64,000 bases of DNA. Source: Synergistaceae bacterium (lineage in GTDB: Bacteria > Synergistota > Synergistia > Synergistales > Aminobacteriaceae). The notes under the pieces were generated by a model. The model was not told the DNA's origin and searched no databases. It saw only the letters and a program-made list of their open reading frames with translations. A program made the translations under genes and the position numbers. Positions 16,470 through 25,086 of the stretch are shown here, one piece after another. Within the stretch, counting starts at the first letter, position 1, and the number at the start of each line of letters is the position of its first letter. Location of the stretch: NCBI GenBank assembly GCA_017470485.1, contig JAFUYQ010000013.1, forward strand, positions 62,001 to 126,000, given 5' to 3'.

Positions 16470-17388
16470 CGTTACACTAATCGGAACGGCGGCACTTGCT
16501 CCAATTCCCGAACGCGCACTGACTTCGGCACTTCTTACATGCGGAGGGCATTCAATTCTTTTCGACTGCGGCGAGGGTACTCAGTCGGCGGCACGGAAAG
16601 CAGGTGTCAGCCTAATGAAGACCGACATAATAGCACTCACTCATTATCACGGGGATCATATCTTCGGCATTCCGGGACTTATGCAGACGATGTTCAGCGC
16701 AGGAAGAACCGAGACGCTCTACTTTGCAGGGCCGGAGGGACTCGCTGATGTCATATCGTCATTCATGAAGCTCATCGGGCCTCTGACCTATGATGTCGCA
16801 CTGATTGAAGTTCCAGAGGGCGGCCTCAAGTTATCCGAAGTGATTGACGGCTGGCCTAGAGCCGCGAGACTCTCATCATTCCCGACTAAGCACAGGTGCG
16901 TGAGTCAGGGCTACTCGTTCACGCTGTCGAGGGCAGGGAAATTCAGCCCCGAAAAAGCTGAAGCACTCGGTGTTCCGTTAAAGCAATGGAGGGTTCTTCA
17001 GAACGGCACAAGCATTGAAGTAGAGGGCAGGACAGTTTTACCCGAACAGGTTTTGGGCGAACCGAGAAAGGGACTCAAAGTGATATTCACGGGCGACACG
17101 GCTTTCTGCGGAAGCGTCATTGAGGCAGCGAAGGGTGCTGACCTCATGATATGCGATTCGACTTACGGCGAGAATGAACGGGCTGAATTAGCGGTTGAGC
17201 GAGGACACATGAATTTTCAGCAGGCGGCAATGACTGCTTCATCGGCAGGAGTAAAGGAGTTATGGCTCTCGCATTACTCGCAGATGATTACGAGGCCGAG
17301 TGTCTATCTTCCTAACGCTCTGGAAATTTTCGGGAACTCAATCTGCGGTTATGACGGTTTGTCGAAGACTTTGAGATTCGAGGAGTAA
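16462..17388 (+). CDS. rnz: Ribonuclease Z (tRNase Z)
   Basis: Zinc endonuclease that trims tRNA 3' ends, pairing functionally with the CCA enzyme encoded just upstream. The metallo-beta-lactamase motif THYHGDHIFGIPG is near residues 60-72; later metal ligands are in TGDTAFCG and SHYSQ. DCGEGTQ near residue 34 is typical of RNase Z. At 308 residues it is the short form. Its last 40 bases overlap the convergent truA gene on the other strand. Confidence 0.94.
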   Translation: MIDVTLIGTAALAPIPERALTSALLTCGGHSILFDCGEGTQSAARKAGVSLMKTDIIALTHYHGDHIFGIPGLMQTMFSAGRTETLYFAGPEGLADVISSFMKLIGPLTYDVALIEVPEGGLKLSEVIDGWPRAARLSSFPTKHRCVSQGYSFTLSRAGKFSPEKAEALGVPLKQWRVLQNGTSIEVEGRTVLPEQVLGEPRKGLKVIFTGDTAFCGSVIEAAKGADLMICDSTYGENERAELAVERGHMNFQQAAMTASSAGVKELWLSHYSQMITRPSVYLPNALEIFGNSICGYDGLSKTLRFEE

Positions 17389-18116
17389 TTGACCCTCCAG
17401 AACCATAGGCCGCAAGCCGGAACTGTCATCGCTGATTCGGAACGCTCATCGCCGGATAGAAGACCCTCAAGCCATGAGAGACTCTTCTTCCCTAATGAGA
17501 CAGAATCTATATTGCCGACAATAATTCGCACCATGTTAGTGAGGAATGACTGTGCCTTAACGCTGATGACTGAAAGCCTGCCTCTTGTTCTTATTTTGAG
17601 GCTGTCAATAGTTCTGAAGGGATCATCAGGGCATTCACCGGCTCTGCAAAATGCCCTGAAGTTGTGCCGTCCCTGAATCATTTTGCAGGCTTCACGGGCG
17701 GTGTTCATGTCCCAGTCCTGACCTTTCCGCCACCATACAAAATTATTCAGCATTGGGGGGCATACCCAGTCATGATATATGAAGTACCTGTATTCCCTCG
17801 ACAACGCGCTGTAACGTGCGCTGAAATCATCAGGCACAGCAGCGGTACTCATAATTCTTATGTCATCGGGAAGATAGAAATTCATAGCGAGCCTTAATTT
17901 TTCGGGAATTATATTTTTGCTGAGCCTGAATGACGCAACTTGCCCCCATGAATTTACGCCTTTATCGGTGCGTCCTGCCCCTGTAATTCTCACTTGAGAG
18001 CCTTCGATTTTAGCGAGTACTTCCTCGATTACCTCCTGAACGCTCAGAGCGTCAGGCTGAACCTGCCAGCCCGAATAATTTTTCCCGATGTACGAAACTT
18101 TTACGGCATAATTCAT
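17349..18116 (-). CDS. truA: tRNA pseudouridine(38-40) synthase TruA
   Basis: Isomerises uridines 38-40 in the tRNA anticodon arm. The catalytic aspartate is in GRTDKGVNSWGQVASF, and the N terminus MNYAVKVSYIGKNYSGWQ is typical. Other family parts are SREYRYFIYH and the C-terminal QSFLTNMVRIIVGN. I chose the ATG at 18116, two bases after the ecfT stop, because a longer frame to 18152 would run into ecfT and lacks family similarity. It closes the 22-kb run of minus-strand genes. Confidence 0.93.
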   Translation of the reverse strand: MNYAVKVSYIGKNYSGWQVQPDALSVQEVIEEVLAKIEGSQVRITGAGRTDKGVNSWGQVASFRLSKNIIPEKLRLAMNFYLPDDIRIMSTAAVPDDFSARYSALSREYRYFIYHDWVCPPMLNNFVWWRKGQDWDMNTAREACKMIQGRHNFRAFCRAGECPDDPFRTIDSLKIRTRGRLSVISVKAQSFLTNMVRIIVGNIDSVSLGKKSLSWLEGLLSGDERSESAMTVPACGLWFWRVNYSSNLKVFDKPS

Positions 18117-18118
18117 TT

Positions 18119-18868
18119 TCACAGCCTCAGAGCCAAAAACATTCCAACCCATGCGGCGGAGACTATCACAGCGAGAGTGTCATAAATTCCCCAGTGAAGG
18201 GGTTTTCGTCTTGTGCGCCCCTTGCCTCCGTCATAGCCTCTAGCCTCCATAGCGGTTGCGATTTCGTCAGCCCTTCGGAAAATTATTATCAGCAGCGGTA
18301 TAAGCACAGGGAAAAACGCCTTAGCCCTTCTGAAAATATTTCCCTGATCCAGAGTTGCCCCTCTCGATAACTGAGCGCGGATAATCTTGTCAGTCTCCTC
18401 CATCAGCAATGGTATGAATCTCAGTGCCATGCCTATCATCATTGCGCATTCGTCAGCCGGAAAATGGAATCTTTCAAGCGGCCTGAGTAATTCGTTGATA
18501 CCGTCAGCAAGTTCAAGCGGAGCGGTCGTCAAAGGCAGCATTACCGCGAACATTATCAGAAGAACAAGCCTCAATGATGTGAAGACAGCGATATGAATCC
18601 CGTTGAAGGCGGCATTGAAGAAGAAAGTAAACAGCGCAAGGAAGAAAATCGGTTTAACTGAGTTAAGAACCGAACGCCATGAAACTTTCGAGGCAGTAAC
18701 CAGAGCGGCGAGGACGATAGACCAGAGCAGCACCCCAAGTGAAGTTTTCGAGGGAAAAATGGCGGATATGATTAAGAAAAGCGAGAACAATTTAGCTCTA
18801 GGGTCAAGCCTGTGAATGAATGACCCTGTAGGAACGTACTGGCCTAAATTCATATTTGTGATATACAT
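18119..18868 (-). CDS. ecfT: Energy-coupling factor transporter transmembrane protein EcfT
   Basis: Membrane scaffold of an ECF vitamin or metal transporter. It begins with the family signature SFIHRLDPRAKL, has about five hydrophobic helices, and carries the two coupling Arg-Gly motifs: QLSRGA near residue 160 and EARGYDGG near residue 205. GAGGAG eight bases before ATG 18868 supports this start, although an inner ATG at 18853 forms a neat ATGA junction with ecfA. The substrate-binding S component is not in the window, so the imported compound is unknown. Confidence 0.92.
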   Translation of the reverse strand: MYITNMNLGQYVPTGSFIHRLDPRAKLFSLFLIISAIFPSKTSLGVLLWSIVLAALVTASKVSWRSVLNSVKPIFFLALFTFFFNAAFNGIHIAVFTSLRLVLLIMFAVMLPLTTAPLELADGINELLRPLERFHFPADECAMMIGMALRFIPLLMEETDKIIRAQLSRGATLDQGNIFRRAKAFFPVLIPLLIIIFRRADEIATAMEARGYDGGKGRTRRKPLHWGIYDTLAVIVSAAWVGMFLALRL

Positions 18869-20523
18869 TTTATGAACTCCTCGTAATCATAGAGAAGGGG
18901 GAAATCTGGATTAATATTTTTTATCTCCGCTGAAATTCTCAGAACATCAGGCAGGCTTTCAGCCGGCAATGTCTCAGTCAGGACGCTCAGAACTTCATGA
19001 GGTCTTCCCTCTTTAACGGCTTTTGACTCTCTGAGTATCAGTATTCTGTCGCTGTAATTCAACGCCATATTTAGGTCATGCGTTACCGTTATGACGGTGT
19101 GTCCCTTGTCTCTGAGTCGCGAGAGCATTCCGAGAATTGTCCGCTGGTACGAAGCGTCAAGACCTGCGAGAGGTTCATCAAGTACAATGCAGTCCGGCCT
19201 TGCTGAAAGCACTGAGGCTATAGCGACAAGTCTCCGTTCGCCGCCTGAAAGAGCGATTGGATTTCTTGCGAGGAAATCACGCGGCAGCCCTGTGCATTCG
19301 AGGCCGTAAATCACAGCTTCATCGAGTTCGTTACCTTTGAAACCGGCGTTTTTCGGGGCGAAAGCTAATTCGTCTTTGACCGTTGCGGAAAACAGCTGGT
19401 CTTCAGGATTCTGAAAGACTAAGCCGACTTTCTGCCTTAAAGTTTTAAGTTCTTTTCCTTTCTGGGGGAGGTCTTTGCCGTCAAATAATATTTTCCCTTC
19501 CTGAATCCTGTAGAGCGCGTTAAGGTGCTGAACGAGCGTTGACTTCCCTGAGCCTGTCCTGCCTATGATTGAAAGCCATTCGCCGGAATTAATCTCAGCG
19601 TTAATGTCATTGAGTGCGAATGATTTTTCGTTGTACCTGAACGACAATCCGTCAATCCTGAATTTCACATCACCGTTATCATTTTTTGAATACGGCTCTG
19701 AAACCGGCGGCGTGAATTTCGCGAGGTCATCAGGAAGATTAATGCCGCGAGAACCGCAGTATCGTTTCACTTTTAGGCTGTCGGGGATTGAGAAGCCTAA
19801 GTCTTCGGCGTTGTCCCAGAAATCGTTGACGCTTCCCTCCCATTTCACAGAGCCTTTTTGGAGGACTATAACGCGCTGAATGTCGCTGAAACTTTCGGAC
19901 TCAATCTGGTGAGTAACTTGAATGATTGTCATTCCCTCAGAGTGAAGGAGTCTGAGAACCTTCTCGATGTTAAGTCTAGCCTGAGGGTCAAGCATTGCTG
20001 TAGGCTCATCGAGTATGAGGCATTGAACGTTAGCGGCTAGGACTCCTGCGAGGGCGGTGCGCTGTTTTTCGCCGCCGGAGAGGGCGGAGACTGGAGCATC
20101 TCTTTTTTTGACGAGGTCAGAGGCAGCCAGAGCCATATCGACTCTTAACTGTATTTCCTCTGGAGAAAGCCCCTGATTTTCCGGCGCGAAGGCTATATCA
20201 TCTTCGACTATTGCGGCGACAATCTGGTTTTCGGGATCCTGAAAGACAAGTCCGACAGTGCCGCGAAGTTCTCTGAAGTCCATCTCCTTAATGTCAGTGC
20301 CGTTAATTTCGCATGAGCCTTCAGAGGGGTCTAAGATACCGCCCATAATTTTCGACAATGTAGATTTGCCGCTTCCGTTATGGCCGAGAACGGCGACACG
20401 TTCGCCCCTGTTCACAAAAAACGAGACGCGGTTTAACGCACGTCCCGTATTTTTTGCGTCATAAGAGAACGAAACCGAGTTCACCCTTATGATTGGTGAG
20501 TTATTTTGCGTCCCGTTCAACAA
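18850..20523 (-). CDS. ecfA: Fused double ABC ATPase of an ECF transporter (EcfA-EcfA')
   Basis: Two complete ABC ATPase domains in one 557-residue chain replace the usual EcfA1/EcfA2 pair. Domain 1 (residues 11 to about 240) has GHNGSGKST, LSGGEKQR and LILDEPTAM; domain 2 (about 287-530) has GRTGSGKST, LSGGERRL and IVLDEPLAG, both with Q-loops in VFQDPENQ and VFQNPEDQ. The presumed start is TTG, inside the end of rplQ (23-base overlap); the start is uncertain. With EcfT it forms the energising module for vitamin uptake. Lying after rplQ is the usual location in Firmicutes, but there the two ATPases are separate genes. Confidence 0.92.
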   Translation of the reverse strand: MLNGTQNNSPIIRVNSVSFSYDAKNTGRALNRVSFFVNRGERVAVLGHNGSGKSTLSKIMGGILDPSEGSCEINGTDIKEMDFRELRGTVGLVFQDPENQIVAAIVEDDIAFAPENQGLSPEEIQLRVDMALAASDLVKKRDAPVSALSGGEKQRTALAGVLAANVQCLILDEPTAMLDPQARLNIEKVLRLLHSEGMTIIQVTHQIESESFSDIQRVIVLQKGSVKWEGSVNDFWDNAEDLGFSIPDSLKVKRYCGSRGINLPDDLAKFTPPVSEPYSKNDNGDVKFRIDGLSFRYNEKSFALNDINAEINSGEWLSIIGRTGSGKSTLVQHLNALYRIQEGKILFDGKDLPQKGKELKTLRQKVGLVFQNPEDQLFSATVKDELAFAPKNAGFKGNELDEAVIYGLECTGLPRDFLARNPIALSGGERRLVAIASVLSARPDCIVLDEPLAGLDASYQRTILGMLSRLRDKGHTVITVTHDLNMALNYSDRILILRESKAVKEGRPHEVLSVLTETLPAESLPDVLRISAEIKNINPDFPLLYDYEEFIKCISQI

Positions 20524-20869
20524 GTTCGATCACTGCCATCGGCGAACCGTCTCCCTTTCGTGCGCCGAGCTTAATGATTCTGGTATAGCCGCCCTTGTCG
20601 AAGTCCTTGAACTTGGGGGCTATCTCCTGAAATAATTTCGTAGCTGCCTGCTTATGGGGCATCTTCGAGAAAACTACGCGGATATCGTGAACGCTGCCGC
20701 CTCTGGCTCTGGTGATGAGTTTTTCGGCGACCCTGCGGAGTTCTTTTGCGCGTGTAACGGTCGTAGTGATGCTTCCGTTAATGAAAAGGCTTGCGGCCAT
20801 GTTACCGAGCATTAAACGCCTGTGGCTTCCGTAGCGTCCGAGTGTTCTGTGGTCAACATGATGTCTCAA
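20501..20869 (-). CDS. rplQ: 50S ribosomal protein L17
   Basis: Full-length L17 (122 residues) with the typical start MRHHVDHRTLGRYGSHRRLM and the core LITRARGGSVHD. It binds 23S rRNA near the tunnel exit. It follows rpoA by 33 bases, as in most bacteria, and overlaps the ecfA start. Confidence 0.97.
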   Translation of the reverse strand: MRHHVDHRTLGRYGSHRRLMLGNMAASLFINGSITTTVTRAKELRRVAEKLITRARGGSVHDIRVVFSKMPHKQAATKLFQEIAPKFKDFDKGGYTRIIKLGARKGDGSPMAVIELVERDAK

Positions 20870-20902
20870 TTTGAATCTTCACCTCCTGAAATATTTTTAC
20901 TG

Positions 20903-22243
20903 CTAATCTGACTCTGTGTCTGCTTCTGCTTCTGCTTCCGATTTTGAGGCTTTCTTAGACTTCGGCTTTGATTTCGGTTTAGCTTTAGCTTTGGGTTTTG
21001 CCTTCGGTTTTTCGGGAACGGGTTCGGGCTCAGTTTCGTCTTCCTGTTCCTTTTCTTCGGGCATATCTTCCTCATCTGTCTGGGGCTCAGCCTCTAAATC
21101 GTCCTCATAGATGTCCTCCGATTCGTCTTCATCATCGCTGAAGTCGTCTGATTCGGAATCGCCCTCCTGATTCTGGTTTTCGCCTTCAGGGTGAGGGGCG
21201 GAAGGTTTGAGGTCATAACCGAGAATGTCAAGACGTTCCTCAATTTCCTTGAGGGATATTTTCCCCAGATTGCGAATCTTGAGGAGGTCATCGCGGGATC
21301 TGTGAAGAAGATCTCCGATTGTCTGGATACCGCCTCTGAGTAGGCAGTTCTCGCTCCTTATCGACAATTCAAGCTCATGAATCGGGTGCGTTGAATTTTC
21401 GGGTTCCTGATCTTCCTCGCTGTCAGCTTCGGGAATTTCCTCCGGCTGTATAGAGGGTTCAGGGATTTCGGGTTCTTCCGGCGGAAGAGGTTCGGCATTT
21501 CCGACAGTGTCGGCTATGTGTCCGAAGTAATCCTGAGCGATTCTAGCGGCCTCGCTTACAGCGTCTTCGGGGGTAACTGCGCCGTTTGTCCAGACTTCGA
21601 GGACAAGACGCTCGAAATCAATGCTCTGACCGACTCTGGCCGGCTCAATCGTGTAATTCACGCGCTTAACAGGCGAGAATACAGCGTCAGCCAGTATCGC
21701 GTCAACGGGAAGCGGAGGCTGTGCCGGTCTTGCACGTTCAGCCGAGAGATAGCCCACGCCCTGCTCAACGTAAATTTCCATGAGCAGGTGCGCGCCCTCT
21801 TCGAGCGAGCATAATACCCCGTCTCCGCAGAACTCGAAATCATTATCCCAAGGCATGTCCTTAGCTGTAATGACTCCGGGATTCTCCTCCCTCGTGAAGA
21901 AATCTTTGGGGAGGTCGTCCGAGTCCAGAGTGATTATCTTGAAACCGTCAGCATTAACTTCAGCCTGATCGGTTTTGGCCTTAACGGGAATGTGCTTGAG
22001 GTTCATGAGAATCTCGATTACGTCCTCGCGAATGCCTTTAATCGTGCTGAACTCGTGGAGTATTCCGTTAATCTTTACGGCAGTAACGGCAGCACCTCTT
22101 ATTGAGGAGAGAAGGAGTCTTCTCAGACCGTTTCCGAGAGTGTCGCCGTAACCGCGTTCGAGAGGCTCAATTATGAGTTTCCCGTAATTCTTTTCTTTTC
22201 CTTCGTTTTCCTCGATATATACCTTAAATCTGGTGTTCTCCAA
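20903..22243 (-). CDS. rpoA: RNA polymerase alpha subunit with a long charged C-terminal tail
   Basis: The assembly domain (residues 1 to about 240) has LERGYGDTLGNGLRRLLLSS and the MEIYVEQGVGYLSAERAR region. An unusually long acidic, proline-rich linker follows (about 241-288). The DNA-binding C-terminal domain covers about 288-348, with LSIRSENCLLRGG containing the Arg and Asn equivalent to E. coli R265 and N268, and NLGKISLKEIEERL. About 98 further residues follow: Asp/Glu-rich to about 411, then a Lys-Pro-Ala repeat (KPKAKPKAKAKPKSKPKSK, 412-430), then an acidic end. Total 446 residues against about 315-330 usually. The tail is probably disordered. It lies directly downstream of rpsK, with rpsD absent. 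Confidence 0.95.
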   Translation of the reverse strand: MENTRFKVYIEENEGKEKNYGKLIIEPLERGYGDTLGNGLRRLLLSSIRGAAVTAVKINGILHEFSTIKGIREDVIEILMNLKHIPVKAKTDQAEVNADGFKIITLDSDDLPKDFFTREENPGVITAKDMPWDNDFEFCGDGVLCSLEEGAHLLMEIYVEQGVGYLSAERARPAQPPLPVDAILADAVFSPVKRVNYTIEPARVGQSIDFERLVLEVWTNGAVTPEDAVSEAARIAQDYFGHIADTVGNAEPLPPEEPEIPEPSIQPEEIPEADSEEDQEPENSTHPIHELELSIRSENCLLRGGIQTIGDLLHRSRDDLLKIRNLGKISLKEIEERLDILGYDLKPSAPHPEGENQNQEGDSESDDFSDDEDESEDIYEDDLEAEPQTDEEDMPEEKEQEDETEPEPVPEKPKAKPKAKAKPKSKPKSKKASKSEAEAEADTESD

Positions 22244-22265
22244 ATTTAACGCTCCTTACTGAAAA

Positions 22266-22664
22266 TTAGACGCGTCTTCTCTTAGGGGGTCTGCACCCGT
22301 TATGAGGAATCGGGGTAGCGTCCTTAATGAGGTTGACCTGAAGTCCTGCGCTCTGCAATGCTCTGATTGCGCTTTCTCTTCCGGGTCCGGGCCCCTTAAC
22401 GATTACGTCAATTTCCTGAACTCCCTGATCCTGTGCTCCCTTAGCCACCTGACCTGCTGCCATCTGAGCCGCGAAGGGGGTTGATTTCCTTGCGCCCTTG
22501 AAGCCGACGTTGCCGCCGCTTGCCCAAGTGATTACGTTGCCTGCCGGATCACTGATGCACATAATCGTATTGTTGAACGTCGAATAGATATGTGCAACGC
22601 CTTTGTTTATGTTACGTTTCTCGCGTCTCTTGCCTTTTCTGGCCTGAGCTGTTCTTTTTGCCAC
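22266..22664 (-). CDS. rpsK: 30S ribosomal protein S11
   Basis: S11, 132 residues: [36 protein letters not shown] and the basic end [11 protein letters not shown]. It forms part of the platform near the 3' end of 16S rRNA. It lies between rpsM and rpoA; rpsD, often found here, is missing. Confidence 0.97.
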   Translation of the reverse strand: MAKRTAQARKGKRREKRNINKGVAHIYSTFNNTIMCISDPAGNVITWASGGNVGFKGARKSTPFAAQMAAGQVAKGAQDQGVQEIDVIVKGPGPGRESAIRALQSAGLQVNLIKDATPIPHNGCRPPKRRRV

Positions 22665-22696
22665 TTTTAATTTACCTCCTGAGAATTAAGCCGCCT

Positions 22697-23074
22697 TTAC
22701 TTCGTGGCCATCTTCTTGTTCGCAACGGTACGTCTCGGCCCTTTGCGAGTTCTTGCGTTGGTCTTAGTGCGCTGGCCTCTGACCGGCAGTCCTGCCCTGT
22801 GCCTCATGCCCCTGTAGCACCCGATGTCGATTAAACGCTTAATGTTCATCGAGACTTCGCGGCGTAAATCGCCTTCGACCTTGTAATTGTCTTCGATTTC
22901 GCGGCGGAGCTTCTGAGTATCCTCTTCGCTTAAATCCTTAACCCTGATGTCGGGATTAACGCCTGTAGCGGCGAGAATCTTCTGGGAAGTCTTGAGGCCG
23001 ATTCCGAAGATGTAGGTCAGACCGATCTCGACTCTTTTGTCTCTTGGGAGGTCAACTCCTGCGATACGTGCCAT
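22697..23074 (-). CDS. rpsM: 30S ribosomal protein S13
   Basis: S13, 125 residues: [20 protein letters not shown] at the start and [20 protein letters not shown] near the end. It contacts the 50S subunit and the P-site tRNA from the 30S head. AGGAGG lies before its ATG, just after rpmJ. Confidence 0.97.
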   Translation of the reverse strand: MARIAGVDLPRDKRVEIGLTYIFGIGLKTSQKILAATGVNPDIRVKDLSEEDTQKLRREIEDNYKVEGDLRREVSMNIKRLIDIGCYRGMRHRAGLPVRGQRTKTNARTRKGPRRTVANKKMATK

Positions 23075-23082
23075 ACTGTAAA

Positions 23083-23208
23083 TTACCTCCTTACGCCCTG
23101 ACGCTGTTTATGTCTGGGGTTCCGCGAGCAGATTACTCTGACGACCCCATGACGGCGGATAACCCTGCAAAATTCACAAATAGGCTTAACTGAAGGCCCT
23201 ACTTTCAT
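23083..23208 (-). CDS. rpmJ: 50S ribosomal protein L36
   Basis: A small gene of 41 codons: [20 protein letters not shown], then [17 protein letters not shown]. The zinc ligands C11, C14, C27 and H33 are intact (zinc-binding type). It is a few residues longer than the common 37-38 because of a VRR end. It sits between infA and rpsM, its standard position. Confidence 0.95.
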   Translation of the reverse strand: MKVGPSVKPICEFCRVIRRHGVVRVICSRNPRHKQRQGVRR

Positions 23209-23225
23209 GATTATTTACCACCTTG

Positions 23226-23456
23226 TTATTTATACCTGTAAATTATTCTGCCCCTAGTCAAATCGTAAGGGGAGATTTCGACAAGCACTTTATCACCTGG
23301 AAGTATCCTGATGAAGTGCATTCTCATTTTTCCGCTGACATGTGCCAGAACCCTGTGCCCGTTCTCAAGTTCGACTCTGAACATCGCGTTAGGCAATGGC
23401 TCGGAAATTACGCCTTTTACCTCGATTACGTCCTCTTTGCCGGAATTGTTTGCCAT
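23226..23456 (-). CDS. infA: Translation initiation factor IF-1
   Basis: OB-fold factor of 76 residues that blocks the A site during initiation: [54 protein letters not shown]. Its first base is shared with the stop of the KOW gene (TAATG), so the two are translated together. Confidence 0.96.
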   Translation of the reverse strand: MANNSGKEDVIEVKGVISEPLPNAMFRVELENGHRVLAHVSGKMRMHFIRILPGDKVLVEISPYDLTRGRIIYRYK

Positions 23457-23713
23457 TATTCCGTTACGCTCCTGTGAAAATATCCCGCGTCAATGTTTTT
23501 ACCTGCCTTTATTTTTTCTGCTAAAACTTCTGCGCTTCTTGACGTTTTCTGAAGATGCTTAGGATTTTTCTTTTTCGGGTTCGAGACGTTGAAGCGTTCC
23601 GGCCTTATGAGCCTTAAACGCCCGTCAGCCTCGAAGCCTGAGACTACATATTCAAGTCCTGCATCTTTTCCCTGCCGTGAGATTACGATCTGTGCTATCT
23701 CGAACTCTGCCAC
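23456..23713 (-). CDS. KOW-domain RNA-binding protein (ribosomal L14e-like)
   Basis: An 85-residue protein with an N-terminal KOW/SH3-like barrel: [20 protein letters not shown] followed by [25 protein letters not shown]. The basic middle supports RNA binding. Genes of this type between map and infA are known in several Firmicutes and Synergistota and resemble archaeal/eukaryotic L14e. Its exact role is not established. It overlaps map by 19 bases and infA by one. Confidence 0.85.
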   Translation of the reverse strand: MAEFEIAQIVISRQGKDAGLEYVVSGFEADGRLRLIRPERFNVSNPKKKNPKHLQKTSRSAEVLAEKIKAGKNIDAGYFHRSVTE

Positions 23714-24474
23714 TTCGTCAAAATCTCCGGCCCGTCGTCAAGAATTGCTACCGAACGTTCAAAATGCGCCGCGTCCGAGCCGTCAGCCGTTAAAACTGTC
23801 CAGCCGTTAGCCGCTGTTTTCACTTTTTCGCGTCCGGACATAATCATAGGCTCAATAGCTATAGTCATGCCAGCTTTCAATGTCATACCCTGACCGGCTT
23901 TCCCGTAGTTAGGGATCTGGGGAGCCTCGTGCATTTTCCTGCCGATTCCGTGTCCCGTGTAGTCCCTGACTATTCCGAAGCCTAAGGGTTTTACATAACC
24001 TTCAACCGCGTGTCCGATGTCGCCGAGAGTATTGCCCTTGAGCGCGGCGGAGATTGCCCGATTCAGAGAGTCCTCAGTAACTTCGAGGAGCTTCTGACGT
24101 TCTCTGCTTATCGCGCCTACGGGGTAAGTGCAGGCCGCGTCTCCGCAGTAGCCGTTCACGTAAGCACCGACATCAACGCTGATTATGTCGCCTTCTTCGA
24201 GTATCCTGTCGAAACTGGGGATACCGTGAACGACCTCCTCATTGACGGAAGCGCATATAGTTCCCGGAAACGGGGTCATTTCCGGCATAGGGCGGTAATT
24301 CTTGAAAGCCGGTATTCCGTTGTTCCTTCGTATATGCTCCTCAGCGAGCCTGTCGAGTTCGCCGGTCGATATTCCTGGCCGCACGGCCTCGCGCATAATG
24401 TCGAGGACTTCGGCGGTAACACGTCCGGCGATCCGCATGAGCTTTAATTCTTCGGGTGTCTTGAGCTTAATCAT
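23695..24474 (-). CDS. map: Methionine aminopeptidase, type I
   Basis: Removes the initiator methionine from new proteins. Metal ligands are visible in SVDVGAYVNGYCGDAACTYPVG (two Asp), GHGIGRKMHEAPQIPNYG (His, Glu) and TIAIEPMI (Glu). I chose ATG 24474 (MIKLKTPEELKLMRIAGRV), which overlaps the adk stop as ATGATTAA; the longer frame to 24588 is inside adk. Length 259 residues is normal. Confidence 0.95.
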   Translation of the reverse strand: MIKLKTPEELKLMRIAGRVTAEVLDIMREAVRPGISTGELDRLAEEHIRRNNGIPAFKNYRPMPEMTPFPGTICASVNEEVVHGIPSFDRILEEGDIISVDVGAYVNGYCGDAACTYPVGAISRERQKLLEVTEDSLNRAISAALKGNTLGDIGHAVEGYVKPLGFGIVRDYTGHGIGRKMHEAPQIPNYGKAGQGMTLKAGMTIAIEPMIMSGREKVKTAANGWTVLTADGSDAAHFERSVAILDDGPEILTKWQSSR

Positions 24475-25084
24475 TTTTGAGCGTCTCAACAACCCTTGAA
24501 AAAACTTCTTCGGGCATTCCAGTAGCGTCAATTTCGAGAAGCAGATTCCTAGCCCTGTAAAAATCCGCGAGTTCCTCAGTCTGTTCATGATAAACCTTTA
24601 GACGCTGCCTTATAGTTTCCTCTTTGTCATCATCGCGCCTGTAAAGTTCTCCTCCGCAGGACGGGCATTTGTCATGCTCGTGAATGTTCGTAACGTTTCC
24701 GCATTCCTTGCAAACCGCCCGGCTTGAGAGCCTCTTGACGATAGCGTCATCGGGGACATCAAAGAGAATAACGCCGTCAATCTTCGTCTGACCCTCAAGA
24801 AATTCAGCCTGAGCGACCGTTCTTGGGAAACCGTCCAGCATGAAGCCTTCATCAGGTTTGAAACCGGCTAATTTCTCGCCGACCATCTTCATGACGATTT
24901 CATCGGGGACTAATTTTCCCTCGTCCATGTATTTCTTTGCCTCAAGGCCGAGAGGAGTCTTATCCTTGAGATTCTGACGGAAAATATCGCCGGTTGAGAT
25001 GTGCGCCAGATTGTGCCGTTCTTTGAGGAAGACGGCCTGAGTACCTTTACCGGCCCCAGGCGCACCTAACAATACTAATCTCAT
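24467..25084 (-). CDS. adk: Adenylate kinase
   Basis: Interconverts ATP, ADP and AMP. P-loop LGAPGAGKGTQA at residues 5-16, substrate site MLDGFPRTVAQAEFLE, and a long zinc-type LID with CKECG and CPSCG pairs. 205 residues, slightly shorter than the typical 213-218. It lies two bases after secY in the conserved spc-operon order. Confidence 0.96.
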   Translation of the reverse strand: MRLVLLGAPGAGKGTQAVFLKERHNLAHISTGDIFRQNLKDKTPLGLEAKKYMDEGKLVPDEIVMKMVGEKLAGFKPDEGFMLDGFPRTVAQAEFLEGQTKIDGVILFDVPDDAIVKRLSSRAVCKECGNVTNIHEHDKCPSCGGELYRRDDDKEETIRQRLKVYHEQTEELADFYRARNLLLEIDATGMPEEVFSRVVETLKND

Positions 25085-25086
25085 GA

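Noticed and set aside
20916..21110. Plus-strand frame rich in Ser/Gly/Phe opposite the rpoA tail
   Set aside because: It is the antisense reading of the Lys/Pro/Glu tail and has no ribosome site.
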